A DNA stretch of 64,000 nucleotides from Oasisia sp. SBJ-2009 (Eukaryota; Annelida; Polychaeta; Sabellida; Siboglinidae). This document shows, piece after piece, positions 1-11,275 of this stretch. Where the stretch lies: positions 21,507,213 to 21,571,212 of the forward strand of contig OZ024861.1 in assembly GCA_964017155.1 (NCBI GenBank). Reading direction: 5' to 3'. Every line of letters starts with the position of its first letter. Positions within the stretch are counted from its first letter, which is position 1. The notes under the pieces were generated by a model. That model was not told where the DNA came from. It saw only the letters and a list, made by a program, of their open reading frames with translations, and did no database searches. The position numbers and the translations under genes were made by a program.

Positions 1-235
1 GGATGGATACGTTAAGTAGCGGTGTTTGAATGGATGCGTTAAGTAGTGGTGGTTGAATGGATGCGTTATGTAGGGGTGATTGGATGGATTCGTTTAGTAT
101 GGCTGGCTGAATGGATGCTTTATGTAGGGGTGGTTGGATGGATGCGATAAGTAAGGGCGGTTGAATGGATGCGTTAATTAGGGGTGGTTGGATGGATGCG
201 TTAAGTAGGGGTGGTTGGATGGATGCGTTAAGTAG
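1..235 (+). repeat. C-type remnant at the left window edge
   Basis: The first ~190 bases match 4,897 onward (offset 4,896) nearly base for base, including the marker GGATTCGTTTAGTATGGCTGG. This places the window start inside the tail of a C block. The next monomers are near consensus and lead into the A-type block. Confidence 0.75.
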
Positions 236-2345
236 CGGTGGTTGGATGGATGTGTTAAGTAAGGGTGGTTGAATGGATGCCTTAATTAGTGGTGGTTGGA
301 TTGATGCTTTAAATAGGGGTGGTTGGATGGAAGCGGTAAGTAGGGGTGTTTGGATGGATGCGTTAAGTAGGGGTGGTAGGGTGGATGCGTTAATTAGGGG
401 TGGTTGGATGAATGCGTTAAGTAGTGGTGGTTGGATGGATGTGTTAAGTAGGGGTGATTGGATTGATACGCTAAGTAGTGGTTGTTGGGTGGATGCGTTA
501 AGTTGGGGTGGTTGGACGGATGCGTTAAGTAGGGGTGGTTGAATGGATGCGTTAAGTAGGGGTGGTTGGATGGATGCTTTATATACGGGTGGTTGAATGG
601 ATGCGTTAAGTAGGGGTGGTTGGATGGACGCGCTAAGTAGGGGTGGTTGGATGGATGCGTTATGTAAACTAAGGGTGGTTGCACTTATGCATTAATTAGT
701 GGAGGTTGGATGGGTGCGTTAAGTAGGGTTGGTTGGATGGATAATATAAGGAGGGGTGGTTGTATGGATACGTTAAGTAGGGGTGTTTGAATGAATGCGT
801 TAAGTACGGGTGGTTGGATGGATACGTTAAGTAGGGGTGGTTGATTGGACACATTAAGTAGAGTTGAATACATGGATGCATTAAATAGGTGTGGTTGGAT
901 GGACGCGTTAAGTAGGGGTGGTTGGACGGATGCGTTAAGTAGTGTTGGTTGGATGGATGCGTTAAGTAGGTGTGGTTGGATGGAAGCGCTAAGTAGGGGT
1001 GGTTGGTTGGTTGCGTTAATAGGAGTGGTTGGATGGATGCGTTAATTAGGGGTGGTTGGATGGATGCGCTAAGTAAGGGTGGTTGAATGGATGCGTTAAT
1101 TAGGGGTGGTTGGATTGATGCGTTAAGTAGCGGTGGTTGGATGGAAGCGCTAAGTAGGGGTGTTTGGATGGATGCGTTACGTAGGGGTGGTTGGATGGAT
1201 GCGTTAATTAGGGGTGGTTGGATGGACGCGTTAATTAGAGGTGATTGGATTGAAATGATAAGTAGGGGTGCTTGGTTGGATGCATTAAGTAGGAGTGGTT
1301 GGATTGATACGTTAAGTAGGGGTGGTTGGACGGATGCGTTAAGTAGGGGTGGTTGAATGGATGCGCTAAGTAGGGGTGGTTGGATGGATGCGATAAGTAG
1401 GTGTGGTTGGATGGATGCGTTAAGTAGTGGTGGTTGAATGGATGCGTTATGTAGGGGTGATTGAATGGATGCGTTAAGTAGGCCTGGTTGAATGGATGCG
1501 TTATGTAGGTGTGGTTGGATGGATGCATTAAGTAGGGGTGGATGGATGGATGCGTTAAGTAGAGGTGGTCGGATGGATGCGTTAAGTAAAGTAAGGGAGG
1601 TTGTACTTATGCATTAATTAGGGGTGGTTGGATGGATGCGTTAAGAAGGGGTGGTTGAATGGATGCGATAAGTAGGGGTGGTTGGATGGTTGCGGTAAGT
1701 AGTGGTGGTTGAATGGATGCGTTATGTAGGGGTGGTTGGAAGGATGCGCTAAGTAAAGTAAGTATGGTTGGACTGATGCATTAATTAGGGGTGGTTGCAT
1801 GGATGCGTTAAGTACGGGTTGTTGGATGGATGCGATAAGTAGCGGTGGTTGGAAGGATACGTTAAGTAGAGGTGACTAGATGGATGCATTACATAGGTGT
1901 GGTTGGATGGATGCGTTAAGTAGGGGTGGTTGGATGGATGCGTTAAGTAGTGGTGGTTGGATGGGTGCGTTAAGTAAAGTAAGGGTGGTTGGTCTGATGC
2001 ATTAATTAGGGGTGGTTGGATGGATGCGTTATGTAGGGTGAATGGTGGATGCATTCAGTAGAGGTGAATGGATGGATGCATTAAGTAGAGGTGAATGGAT
2101 AGATGCACTAAGTAGGGGTGGATGGGATAAGTAGGAGTGGTAGAATGGATGCGTTAAGTAGGGGTGGTTGGATGGATACGTTAAATAGCGGTGGTTGGAT
2201 GGATGCCTTAAGTAAGGATGGTTGAATGGATGCGTTAATTAGTGGTGGTTGGATTGATGCTTTAAGGAGGGGTGGTTGGATGGAAGCGGTAAGTAGGGGT
2301 GTTTGGATGGATGCGTTAAGTAGGGGTGGTAGGGTGGATGCGTTA
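236..2345 (+). repeat. A-type HOR block, copy 1
   Basis: About 2.1 kb of ordered variant monomers. Landmarks are GGACACATTAAGTAGAG (near 848), GTTGCGTTAATAGGAG (near 1,010), GAAATGATAAG (near 1,252), the unique AGGCCT in GTAGGCCTGG (near 1,480) and GTGACTAGATGG (near 1,871). The block recurs at about 12,736-14,899. The offset between the two starts at 12,500, becomes 12,613 after a 113-bp insertion in the distal copy, and 12,554 after a 59-bp loss near 14,195. Inside the block, 273-664 and 2,226-2,617 are direct repeats 1,953 bp apart. Confidence 0.8.
577..585 (-). promoter_or_regulatory. TATA-like variant monomer, first of 29 in the left array
   Basis: CTTTATATA on + is TATATAAAG on the C-rich strand, a full match to the TATA-box pattern TATAWAAR. 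I count 29 such monomers (TTTATATAC) in the left array, for example near 2,531, 4,228, 7,775, 11,311, 15,445, 19,123 and 23,360. In the right array the same monomer position reads CTATATAACGC (28,875) in Q and R, or CTATATATCGC (23,797) in P. No start site or downstream gene is visible, so function is only a possibility; chance within an AT-rich half-monomer is the simpler explanation. Confidence 0.25.
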
Positions 2346-2616
2346 ATTAGGGGTGGTTGGATGAATGCGTTAAGTAGTGGTGGTTGGATGGATGTGTTAA
2401 GTAGGGGTGATTGGATTGATACGCTAAGTAGTGGTTGTTGGGTGGATGCGCTAAGTAGGGGTGGTTGGACGGATGCGTTAAGTAGGGGTGGTTGAATGGA
2501 TGCGTTAAGTAGGGGTGGTTGGATGGATGCTTTATATACGGGTGGTTGAATGGATGCGTTAAGTAGGGGTGGTTGGATGGGTGCGCTAAGTAGGGGTGGT
2601 TGGATGGATGCGTTAT
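2346..2616 (+). repeat. Repeat of the segment at 393-663
   Basis: This continues the 1,953-bp direct repeat: the order of variants, including GATGTGTTAAG, GATACGCTAAG, GGACGGATGCG and TTTATATAC, matches 393-663 closely. It leads into the first 32-bp monomer at 2,617, where the B-type block begins. Confidence 0.7.
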
Positions 2617-3816
2617 GTAAACTAAGGGTGGTTGGACTTATGCATTAATTAGTGGTGGTTGGATGGATGCGTTAAGTAGGGGTGGTTGGATGGATGCATT
2701 AAGTAGGGATTGTTGGATGCGTGCGTTAAGTAGGGGTGGTTGGATGGATGCGTTATGTAAACTAAGGGTGGTTGGACTTATGCATTAATTAGTGGTGGTT
2801 GGATGGATGCGTTAAGTAGGGTTGGTTGAATGGATGCTTTAAGTAGGGGTGGTTGGATGGATGCGTTATGTAGAGGTGATTGGATGGATGCGTTAAGTAT
2901 GGTTGTTTGAATGGATGCTTTATATACGGGTGGTTGAATGGATGCTCTAAGTAGGGGTGGTTGGTTGGTTGCGTTAATAGGAGTGGTTGGATGGATGCGT
3001 TAATTAGGGGTGGTTGGATGGATGCGTTAAGTAAAGGTGGTTGAATGGATGCGTTAATTAGGGGTGGGTGGATGGATGCGTTAATTAGAGGTGGTTGGAT
3101 GGAAATGATAAGTAGGGGTGCTTGGATGGATGCATTAAGTAGGAGTGGTTGGATTGATACGTTAAGTAGGGGTGGTTGGATGGATGCGTTAAGTAGTGGT
3201 GGTTGGATGGATGCGTTAAGTAAAGTAAGGGTGGTTGGTCTGATGCATTAATTAGGGGTGGTTGGATGGATGCGTTATGTAGGGTGAATGGTGGATGCAT
3301 TCAGTAGAGGTGAATGGATGGATGCATTAAGTAGAGGTGAATGGATAGATGCACTAAGTAGGGGTGGTTGGATGGATGGGATAAGTAGGAGTGGTTGAAT
3401 GGATGCGTTAAGTAGGGGTGGTTGGATGTATACGTTAAATAGCGGTGGTTGGATGGATGCGTTAAGTAAGGATGGTTGAATGGATGCGTTAATTAGTGGT
3501 GGTTGGATTGATGCTTTAAGTAGGGGTGGTTGGATGGAAGCGGTAAGTAGGGGTGTTTGGATGGATGCGTTAAGTAGGGGTGGTAGGGTGGATGCGTTAA
3601 TTAGGGGTGGTTGGATGAATGCGTTAAGTAGTGGTTGTTGGGTGGATGCGTTACGTAGGGGTGGTTGGACGGATGCATTAAGTAGGGGTGGTTGAATGGA
3701 TGCGTTAAGTAGGGGTGGTTGGATGGATGCTTTATATACGGGTGGTTGAATGGATGCGTTAAGTAGGGGTGGTTGGATGGGTGCGCTAAGTAGGGGTGGT
3801 TGGATGGATGCGTTAT
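2617..3816 (+). repeat. B-type HOR block, copy 1 (shortened)
   Basis: The block runs between 32-bp monomers carrying GTAAACTAAGG (2,617 and 3,817). It begins with a 140-bp direct repeat (GTAAACT at 2,617 and 2,757). Its landmarks are GTATGGTTGTTTG with TTTATATAC (2,919), GTTGCGTTAATAGGAG, GAAATGATAAG (near 3,101), GTAAAGTAAGG with TGGTCTGATGC (near 3,225) and GTAGGGTGAATGGTGG (near 3,280). At 1,200 bp it is shorter than the other B copies (1,334-1,416 bp); several monomers seen near 8,420-8,500 are missing after 3,060. Confidence 0.8.
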
Positions 3817-4100
3817 GTAAACTAAGGGTGGTTGGACTTATGCATTAATTAGTGGTGGTTGGATGGATGCGTTAAGTAGGGGTGGTTGGATGGATGCATT
3901 AAGTAGGGATTGTTGGATGCGTGCGTTAAGTAGGGGTGGTTGGATGGATGCGTTATGTAAACTAAGGGTGGTTGGACTTATGCATTAATTAGTGGTTGTT
4001 GGATGGAGGCGTTAAATAGGGTTGGTTGGATGGATGCTATAAGGAGGGGTGGTTGTATGGATACGTTAAGTAGGGGTGTTTGAATGAATGCATTACGTAC
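3817..4100 (+). repeat. Transition monomers between B and C blocks
   Basis: The GTAAACTAAGG pair (3,817 and 3,957, 140 bp apart) closes the B block. It is followed by GGATGGAGGCGTTAAATAGG and ATAAGGAGGGG variants. The same series is at 9,195-9,478 (offset 5,378). Confidence 0.65.
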
Positions 4101-5730
4101 GGGTGGTTAGATGGATGCGTTAAGTAGGGTTGGTTGAATGGATGCTATAAGTAGGGGTGGTTGGATGGATGCGTTATGTAGAGGTGATTGGATGGATGCG
4201 TTAAGTATGGTTGTTTGAATGGATGCTTTATATACGGGTGGGTGAATGGATGCTCTAAGTAGGGGTGGTTGGTTGGATGCATTCAGCAAAGGTGAATGGA
4301 TGGATGCATTAAGTATAGGTGAATGGATGTATGCACTAAGTAGGGGTGGTTGAATGGGTGCGATAAGTAGGGGTGGTTGGATGGATGCGATAAGTAGGGG
4401 TAGTTGGATGAATATGTTAAATAGCGGTGGTTGGATGGATGCGTTAAGTAAGGGAGGTTGAATGGATGCGTTAATTAGGGGTGGTTGGATTGATGCGTTA
4501 AGTAGGGGTGGTTGGATGGAAGCGCAGAGTAGGGGTGTTTGGATGGATGCGTAATGTAGGAGAGGTTGGATGGATGCGTTAAGTAAGGGTGATTGGATTG
4601 ATACGTTAAGTAGTGGCGGTTGGATGGATGTGTTAAGTAGGGGTGGTTGGACGGATGCGATAAGTACGGGTGGTTGAATGGATGCGTTAAGTAGGGGTGG
4701 TTGGATGGATGCTTTATATACGGGTGGTTGAATGGATGCGTTAAGTAGGGGTTGTTAGATGGATGCGTTAAGTAGGGGTGGTTGGATGGATGCGTTAAGT
4801 AAACTAAGGGTGGTTGGACTGATGCATTAATTACGGGTGTTTGGATGGATGCGTTAAGTAGGGGTGGTTGGATGGATGCTATAAGTACGGGTTGTTGGAT
4901 GGATACGTTAAGTAGCGGTGTTTGAATGGATGCGTTAAGTAGTGGTGGTTGAATGGATGCGTTATGTAGGGGTGATTGGATGGATTCGTTTAGTATGGCT
5001 GGCTGAATGGATGCTTTATGTAGGGGTGGTTGGATGGATGCGTTAAGTAAGGGCGGTTGAATGGATGCGTTAATAAGGGGTGGTTGGATCGATGCGTTAA
5101 GTAGGGGTGGTTGGATGGATGCGTTAAGTAGGAGTGGTTGAATGGATGCGTTAAGTAGGGGTGGTTGGATGGATGCTTTATATACGGGTGGTGGAATGGA
5201 TGCGCTAAGTAGGGGTGGTTGGTTGGATGCATTCAGGAAAGGTGAATGGATGGATGCATTAAGTTTAGTTGAATGGATGTATGCACTAAGTACGGGTGGT
5301 TGGATGGTTGCGATAAGTAGGAGTGGTTGGATGGATGCGTTTAGTAGGGGTGGTTGGATGGATGCGTTAAGTAGGGGTAATTGGATGAATACGTTAAATA
5401 GCGGTTGTTGGATGGATGCGATAAGTAAGGATGGTTGTATGGATGCGTTAGTTAGGGGTGGTTGGATTGATGCTGTAAGTAGGGGTGGTTGGATGGAAGC
5501 GCTGAGTAGGGGTGTTTGGATGGATGCGTTAAGTAGGAGAGGTTGGATGGATGCGTTAAGTAGGGGTGGTTGGATGGATGCGTTAATTAGGGGTGGTTGC
5601 ATGGATACGTTAAACAGGGGTGGTTGAATGGATGCTTTACGTAGAGGTGGTTGAATTGATGCGTTATGTAGGGGTGGTTGGATGGATGCGTTAAATAGAG
5701 GTGAATGGTTGGATGCATTCAGTAAAAGGG
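4101..5730 (+). repeat. C-type HOR block, copy 1
   Basis: Landmarks in order are GCATTCAGCAAAGG (near 4,279), AATATGTTAAATAGCGG, GCGCAGAGTAGG (near 4,524), GGTTGTTAGATGG (near 4,750), GCATTCAGGAAAGG (near 5,229), GCTGTAAG (5,472), GCGCTGAGTAGG, AAACAGGGG (near 5,612) and finally AGTAAAAGGG at 5,721, a 7-bp-class contraction that ends the block. The same order recurs at 9,479-11,275, at about 16,490-17,468, and in the copy cut by the inversion at about 22,500-23,677. Confidence 0.82.
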
Positions 5731-6444
5731 ATGGATGCGTTAAGTAGGGGTGGTTGGATGGATGCTTTATATACGGGTGGTTGGATGGATACGTTAAGTA
5801 GGGGTGGTTGGTTGGACACATTAAGTAGAGGTGAATACATGGATGCATTAAATAGGTGTGGTTGGATGGACGCGTTAAGTAGGGGTGGTTGGACGGATGC
5901 GTTAAGTAGTGTTGGTTGGATGGATGCGTTAAGTAGGGGTGGTTGGATGGAAGCGCTAAGTAGGGGTGGTTGGTTGGTTGCGTTAATAGGAGTGGTTGGA
6001 TGGATGCGTTAATTAGGGGTGGTTGGATGGATGCGGTAAGTAAGGGTGGTTGAATGGATGCGTTAATTAGGGGTGGTTGGATTGATGCGTTAAGTAGGGG
6101 TGGTTGGATGGAAGCGCTAAGTAGGGGTGTTTGAATGGATGCGTTAAGTAGGGGTGGTTGGATGGATGCGTTAATTAGGGGTGGTTGGATGGATGCGTTA
6201 ATTAGAGGTGGTTGGATGGAAATGATAAGTAGGGGTGCTTGGATGGATGCATTAAGTAGGAGTGGTTGGATTGATACGTTAAGTAGGGGTGGTTGGATGG
6301 ATGCGTTAAGTAGGGGTGGTTGAATGGATGCGTTAAGTAGGGGTGGTTGGATGGATGCTTTATATACGGGTGGTTGAATGGATGCGTTAAGTAGGGGTGG
6401 TTGGATGGGTGCGCTAAGTAGGGGTGGTTGGATGGATGCGTTAT
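5731..6444 (+). repeat. Short A-type block, start of super-unit 2
   Basis: After AGTAAAAGGG the order is TTTATATAC (5,766), GGACACATTAAG, AATACATGG, GTTGCGTTAATAGG and GAAATGATAAG (near 6,220). This matches the A blocks at 11,276 (offset 5,545) and 17,469. Unlike those, it lacks the AGGCCT and GACTAGATGG half and passes straight into a B block. Confidence 0.75.
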
Positions 6445-7860
6445 GTAAACTAAGGGTGGTTGGACTTATGCATTAATTAGTGGTGGTTGGATGGATGCGT
6501 TAAGTAGGGGTGGTTGGATGGATGCATTAAGTAGGGATTGTTGGATGCGTGCGTTAAGTAGGGGTGGTTGGATGGATGCGTTATGTAAACTAAGGGTGGT
6601 TGGACTTATGCATTATTTAGTGGTGGTTGGATGGATGCGTTAAGTAGGGTTGGTTGGATGGATGCTATAAGGAGGGGTGGTTGTATGGATACGTTAAGTA
6701 GGGGTGTTTGAATGAATGCGTTAAGTACTGGTGATTGGATGGATGCGTTAAGTAGGGTTGGTTGAATGGATGCTTTAAGTAGGGGTGGTTGGATGGATGC
6801 GTTATGTAGAGGTGATTGGATGGATGCGTTAAGTATGGTTGTTTGAATGGATGCTTTATATACGGGTGGTTGAATGGATGCTCTAAGTAGGGGTGGTTGG
6901 TTGGTTGCGTTAATAGGAGTGGTTGGATGGATGCGTTAATTAGGGGTGGTTGGATGGATGCGTTAAGTAAAGGTGGTTGAATGGATGCGTTAATTAGGGG
7001 TGGTTGGATTGATGCGTTAAGTACCGGTGGTTGGATGGAAGCGCTAAGTAGGGGTGTTTGGATGGATGCGTTAAGTAGGGGTGGTTGGATGGATGCGTTA
7101 ATTAGGGGTGGTTGGATGGATGCGTTAATTAGAGGTGGTTGGATGGAAATGATACGTAGGGGTGCTTGGATGGATGCATTAAGTAGGAGTGGTTGGATTG
7201 ATACGTTAAGTAGGGGTGGTTGGATGGATGCGTTAAGTAGTGGTGGTTGGATGGATGCGTTAAGTAAAGTAAGGGTGGTTGGTCTGATGCATTAATTAGG
7301 GGTGGTTGGATGGATGCGTTATGTAGGGTGAATGGTGGATGCATTCAGTAGAGGTGAATGGATGGATGCATTAAGTAGAGGTGAATGGATAGATGCACTA
7401 AGTAGGGGTGGTTGGATGGATGGGATAAGTAGGAGTGGTTGAATGGATGCGTTAAGTAGGGGTGATTGGATGTATACGTTAAATAGCGGTGGTTGGATGG
7501 ATGCGTTAAGTAAGGATGGTTGAATGGATGCGTTAATTAGTGGTGGTTGGATTGATGCTTTAAGTAGGGGTGGTTGGATGGAAGCGGTAAGTAGGGGTGT
7601 TTGGATGGATGCGTTAAGTAGGGGTGGTAGGGTGGATGCGTTAATTAGGGGTGGTTGGATGAATGCGTTAAGTAGTGGTTGTTGGGTGGATGCGTTACGT
7701 AGGGGTGGTTGGACGGATGCATTAAGTAGGGGTGGTTGAATGTATGCGTTAAGTAGGGGTGGTTGGATGGATGCTTTATATACGGGTGGTTGAATGGATG
7801 CGTTAAGTAGGGGTGGTTGGATGGGTGCGCTAAGTAGGGGTGGTTGGATGGATGCGTTAT
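6445..7860 (+). repeat. B-type HOR block, copy 2 (1,416 bp)
   Basis: This is the full-length B unit, from GTAAACT at 6,445 to GTAAACT at 7,861. It is followed directly by copy 3 at an offset of 1,416 bp, so the pair is a tandem duplication of an entire block. It has the complete internal order: 140-bp pair, ATAAGGAGGGG, GTATGGTTG, TTTATATAC, GTTAATAGGAG, GTACCGGTGG, GAAATGATACG, GTAAAGTAAGG and GTAGGGTGAATGG. Confidence 0.85.
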
Positions 7861-9194
7861 GTAAACTAAGGGTGGTTGGACTTATGCATTAATTAGTGGT
7901 GGTTGGATGGATGCGTTAAGTAGGGGTGGTTGGATGGATGCATTAAGTAGGGATTGTTGGATGCGTGCGTTAAGTAGGGGTGGTTGGATGGATGCGTTAT
8001 GTAAACTAAGGGTGGTTGGACTTATGCATTAATTAGTGGTGGTTGGATGGATGCGTTAAGTAGGGTTGGTTGGATGGATGCTATAAGGAGGGGTGGTTGT
8101 ATGGATACGTCAAGTAGGGGTGTTTGAATGAATGCGTTAAGTACGGGTGGTTGGATGGATGCGTTAAGTAGGGTTGGTTGAATGGATGCTTTAAGTAGGG
8201 GTGGTTGGATGGATGCGTTATGTAGAGGTGATTGGATGGATGCGTTAAGAATGGTTGTTTGAATGGATGCTTTATATACGGGTGGTTGAATGGATGCTCT
8301 AAGTAGGGGTGGTTGGTTGGTTGCGTTAATAGGAGTGGTTGGATGGATGCGTTAATTAGGGGTGGTTGGATGGATGCGTTAAGTAAAGGTGGTTGAATGG
8401 ATGCGTTAATTAGGGGTGGTTGGATTGATGCGTTAAGTACCGGTGGTTGGATGGAAGCGCTAAGTAGGGGTGTTTGGATGGATGCGTTAAGTAGGGGTGG
8501 TTGGATGGATGCGTTAATTGGGGTGGTTGGATGGATGCGTTAATTAGAGGTGGTTGGATGGAAATGATAAGTAGGGGTGCTTGGATGGATGCATTAAGTA
8601 GGAGTGGTTGGATTGATACGTTAAGTAGGGGTGGTTGGATGGATGCGTTAAGTAGTGGTGGTTGGATGGATGCGTTAAGTAAAGTAAGGGTGGTTGGTCT
8701 GATGCATTAATTAGGGGTGGTTGGATGGATGCGTTATGTAGGGTGAATGGTGGATGCATTCAGTAGAGGTGAATGGATGGATGCATTAAGTAGAGGTGAA
8801 TGGATAGATGCACTAAGTAGGGGTGGTTGAATGGATGGGATAAGTAGGAGTGGTTGAATGGATGCGTTAAGTAGGGGTGGTTGGATGTATACGTTAAATA
8901 GCGGTGGTTGGATGGATGCGTTAAGTAAGGATGGTTGAATGGATGCGTTAATTAGTGGTGGTTGGATTGATGCGTTAATTAGGGGTGGTTGGATGAATGC
9001 GTTAAGTAGTGGTTGTTGGGTGGATGCGTTACGTAGGGGTGGTTGGACGGATGCGTTAAGTAGGGGTGGTTGAATGGATGCGTTAAGTAGGGGTGGTTGG
9101 ATGGATGCTTTATATACGTGTGGTTGAATGGATGCGTTAAGTAGGGGTGGTTGGATAGGTGCGCTAAGTAGGGGTGGTTGGATGGATGCGTTAT
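7861..9194 (+). repeat. B-type HOR block, copy 3 (tandem copy of copy 2)
   Basis: Near-identical to 6,445-7,860; both share the rare GTACCGGTGG variant (near 7,020 and 8,436), which argues for recent duplication. One base is missing at about 8,519 (TTAATTGGGG for TTAATTAGGGG), and exactly 81 bp, three monomers, are missing at about 8,975. The offset falls accordingly from 1,416 to 1,415 to 1,334. It passes into a C block at an offset of 5,378 from copy 1. Confidence 0.85.
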
Positions 9195-9478
9195 GTAAAC
9201 TAAGTGTGGTTGGACTTATGCATTAATTAGTGGTGGTTGGATGGATGCGTTAAGTAGGGGTGGTTGGATGGATGCATTAAGTAGGGATTGTTGGATGCGT
9301 GCGTTAAGTAGGGGTGGTTGGATGGATGCGTTATGTAAACTAAGGGTGGTTGGACTTATGCATTAATTAGTGGTTGTTGGATGGAGGCGTTAAATAGGGT
9401 TGGTTGGATGGATGCTATAAGGAGGGGTGGTTGTATGGATACGTTAAGTAGGGGTGTTTGAATGAATGCATTACGTAC
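9195..9478 (+). repeat. B-to-C transition, copy of 3,817-4,100
   Basis: The variant series is the same as at 3,817-4,100 with an offset of 5,378, including GGATGGAGGCG and ATAAGGAGGGG. This shows that the B-C boundary itself was copied as part of a larger unit. Confidence 0.7.
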
Positions 9479-11275
9479 GGGTGGTTAGATGGATGCGTTA
9501 AGTAGGGTTGGTTGAATGGATGCTATAAGTAGGGGTGGTTGGATGGATGCGTTATGTAGAGGTGATTGGATGGATGCGTTAAGTATGGTTGTTTGAATGG
9601 ATGCTTTATATACGGGTGGGTGAATGGATGCTCTAAGTAGGGGTGGTTGGTTGGATGCATTCAGCAAAGGTGAATGGATGGATGCATTAAGTATAGGTGA
9701 ATGGATGTATGCACTAAGTAGGGGTGGTTGAATGGGTGCGATAAGTAGGGGTGGTTGGATGGATGCGATAAGTAGGGGTAGTTGGATGAATATGTTAAAT
9801 AGCGGTGGTTGGATGGATGCGTTAAGTAAGGGAGGTTGAATGGATGCGTTAATTAGGGGTGGTTGGATTGATGCGTTAAGTAGGGGTGGTTGGATGGAAG
9901 CGCAGAGTAGGGGTGTTTGGATGGATGCGTAATGTAGGAGAGGTTGGATGGATGCGTTAAGTAAGGGTGATTGGATTGATACGTTAAGTAGTGGTGGTTG
10001 GATGGATGTGTTAAGTAGGGGTGGTTGGACGGATGCGATAAGTACGGGTGGTTGAATGGATGCGTTAAGTAGGGGTGGTTGGATGGATGCTTTATATACG
10101 GGTGGTTGAATGGATGCGTTAAGTAGGGGTTGTTAGATGGATGCGTTAAGTAGGGGTGGTTGGATGGATGCGTTAAGTAAACTAAGGGTGGTTGGACTGA
10201 TGCATTAATTACGGGTGTTTGGATGGATGCGTTAAGTAGGGGTGGTTGGATGGATGCTATAAGTACGGGTTGTTGGATGGATACGTTAAGTAGCGGTGTT
10301 TGAATGGATGCGTTAAGTAGTGGTGGTTGAATGGATGCGTTATGTGGGGGTGATTGGATGGATTCGTTTAGTATGGCTGGCTGAATGGATGCTTTATGTA
10401 GGGGTGGTTGGATGGATGCGTTAAGTAAGGGCGGTTGGACGGATGCGATAAGTACGGGTGGTTGAATGGATGCGTTAAGTAGGGGTGGTTGGATGGATGC
10501 TTTATATACGGGTGGTTGAATGGATGCGTTAAGTAGGGGTTGTTAGATGGATGCGTTAAGTAGGGGTGGTTGGATGGATGCGTTAAGTAAACTAAGGGTG
10601 GTTGGACTGATGCATTAATTACGGGTGTTTGGATCGATGCGTTAAGTAGGGGTGGTTGGATGGATGCGTTAAGTAGGAGTGGTTGAATGGATGCGTTAAG
10701 TAGGGGTGGTTGGATGGATGCTTTATATACGGGTGGTGGAATGGATGCGCTAAGTAGGGGTGGTTGGTTGGATGCATTCAGGAAAGGTGAATGGATGGAT
10801 GCATTAAGTATAGTTGAATGGATGTATGCACTAAGTACGGGTGGTTGGATGGTTGCGATAAGTAGGAGTGTTTGGATGGATGCGTTTAGTAGGGGTGGTT
10901 GGATGGATGCGTTAAGTAGGGGTAATTGGATGAATACGTTAAATAGCGGTTGTTGGATGGATGCGATAAGTAAGGATGGTTGTATGGATGCGTTAGTTAG
11001 GGGTGGTTGGATTGATGCTGTAAGTAGGGGTGGTTGGATGGAAGCGCTGAGTAGGGGTGTTTGGATGGATGCGTTAAGTAGGAGAGGTTGGATGGATGCG
11101 TTAAGTAGGGGTGGTTGGATGGATGCGTTAATTAGGGGTGGTTGCATGGATACGTTAAACAGGGGTGGTTGAATGGATGCTTTACGTAGAGGTGGTTGAA
11201 TTGATGCGTTATGTAGGGGTGGTTGGATGGATGCGTTAAATAGAGGTGAATGGTTGGATGCATTCAGTAAAAGGG
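9479..11275 (+). repeat. C-type HOR block, copy 2, with internal duplication
   Basis: This follows copy 1 at offset 5,378 as far as about 10,430, then at 5,545 for the second half. The change reflects replacement of a short piece by a second copy of a ~200-bp segment: GGACGGATGCGATAAG at about 10,027 recurs at 10,437 (410 bp apart), and the likeness runs to about 10,634. It ends with AGTAAAAGGG at 11,266. Confidence 0.8.

Noticed and set aside
181..300. TAATTA cores (TTAATTAG monomers) as homeodomain sites
   Set aside because: Single-step variants of GTTAAGTAG found throughout both arrays; too short and too common to support a regulatory role.
4475..5848. 457-codon frame on -, and similar long frames (10,368-11,393; 16,456-17,586; 22,790-23,686; 53,380-54,390; 59,677-60,498)
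   Set aside because: Nonapeptide read-through of the satellite with register switches, overlapping frames on both strands, no introns, promoter or domain. Not genes.
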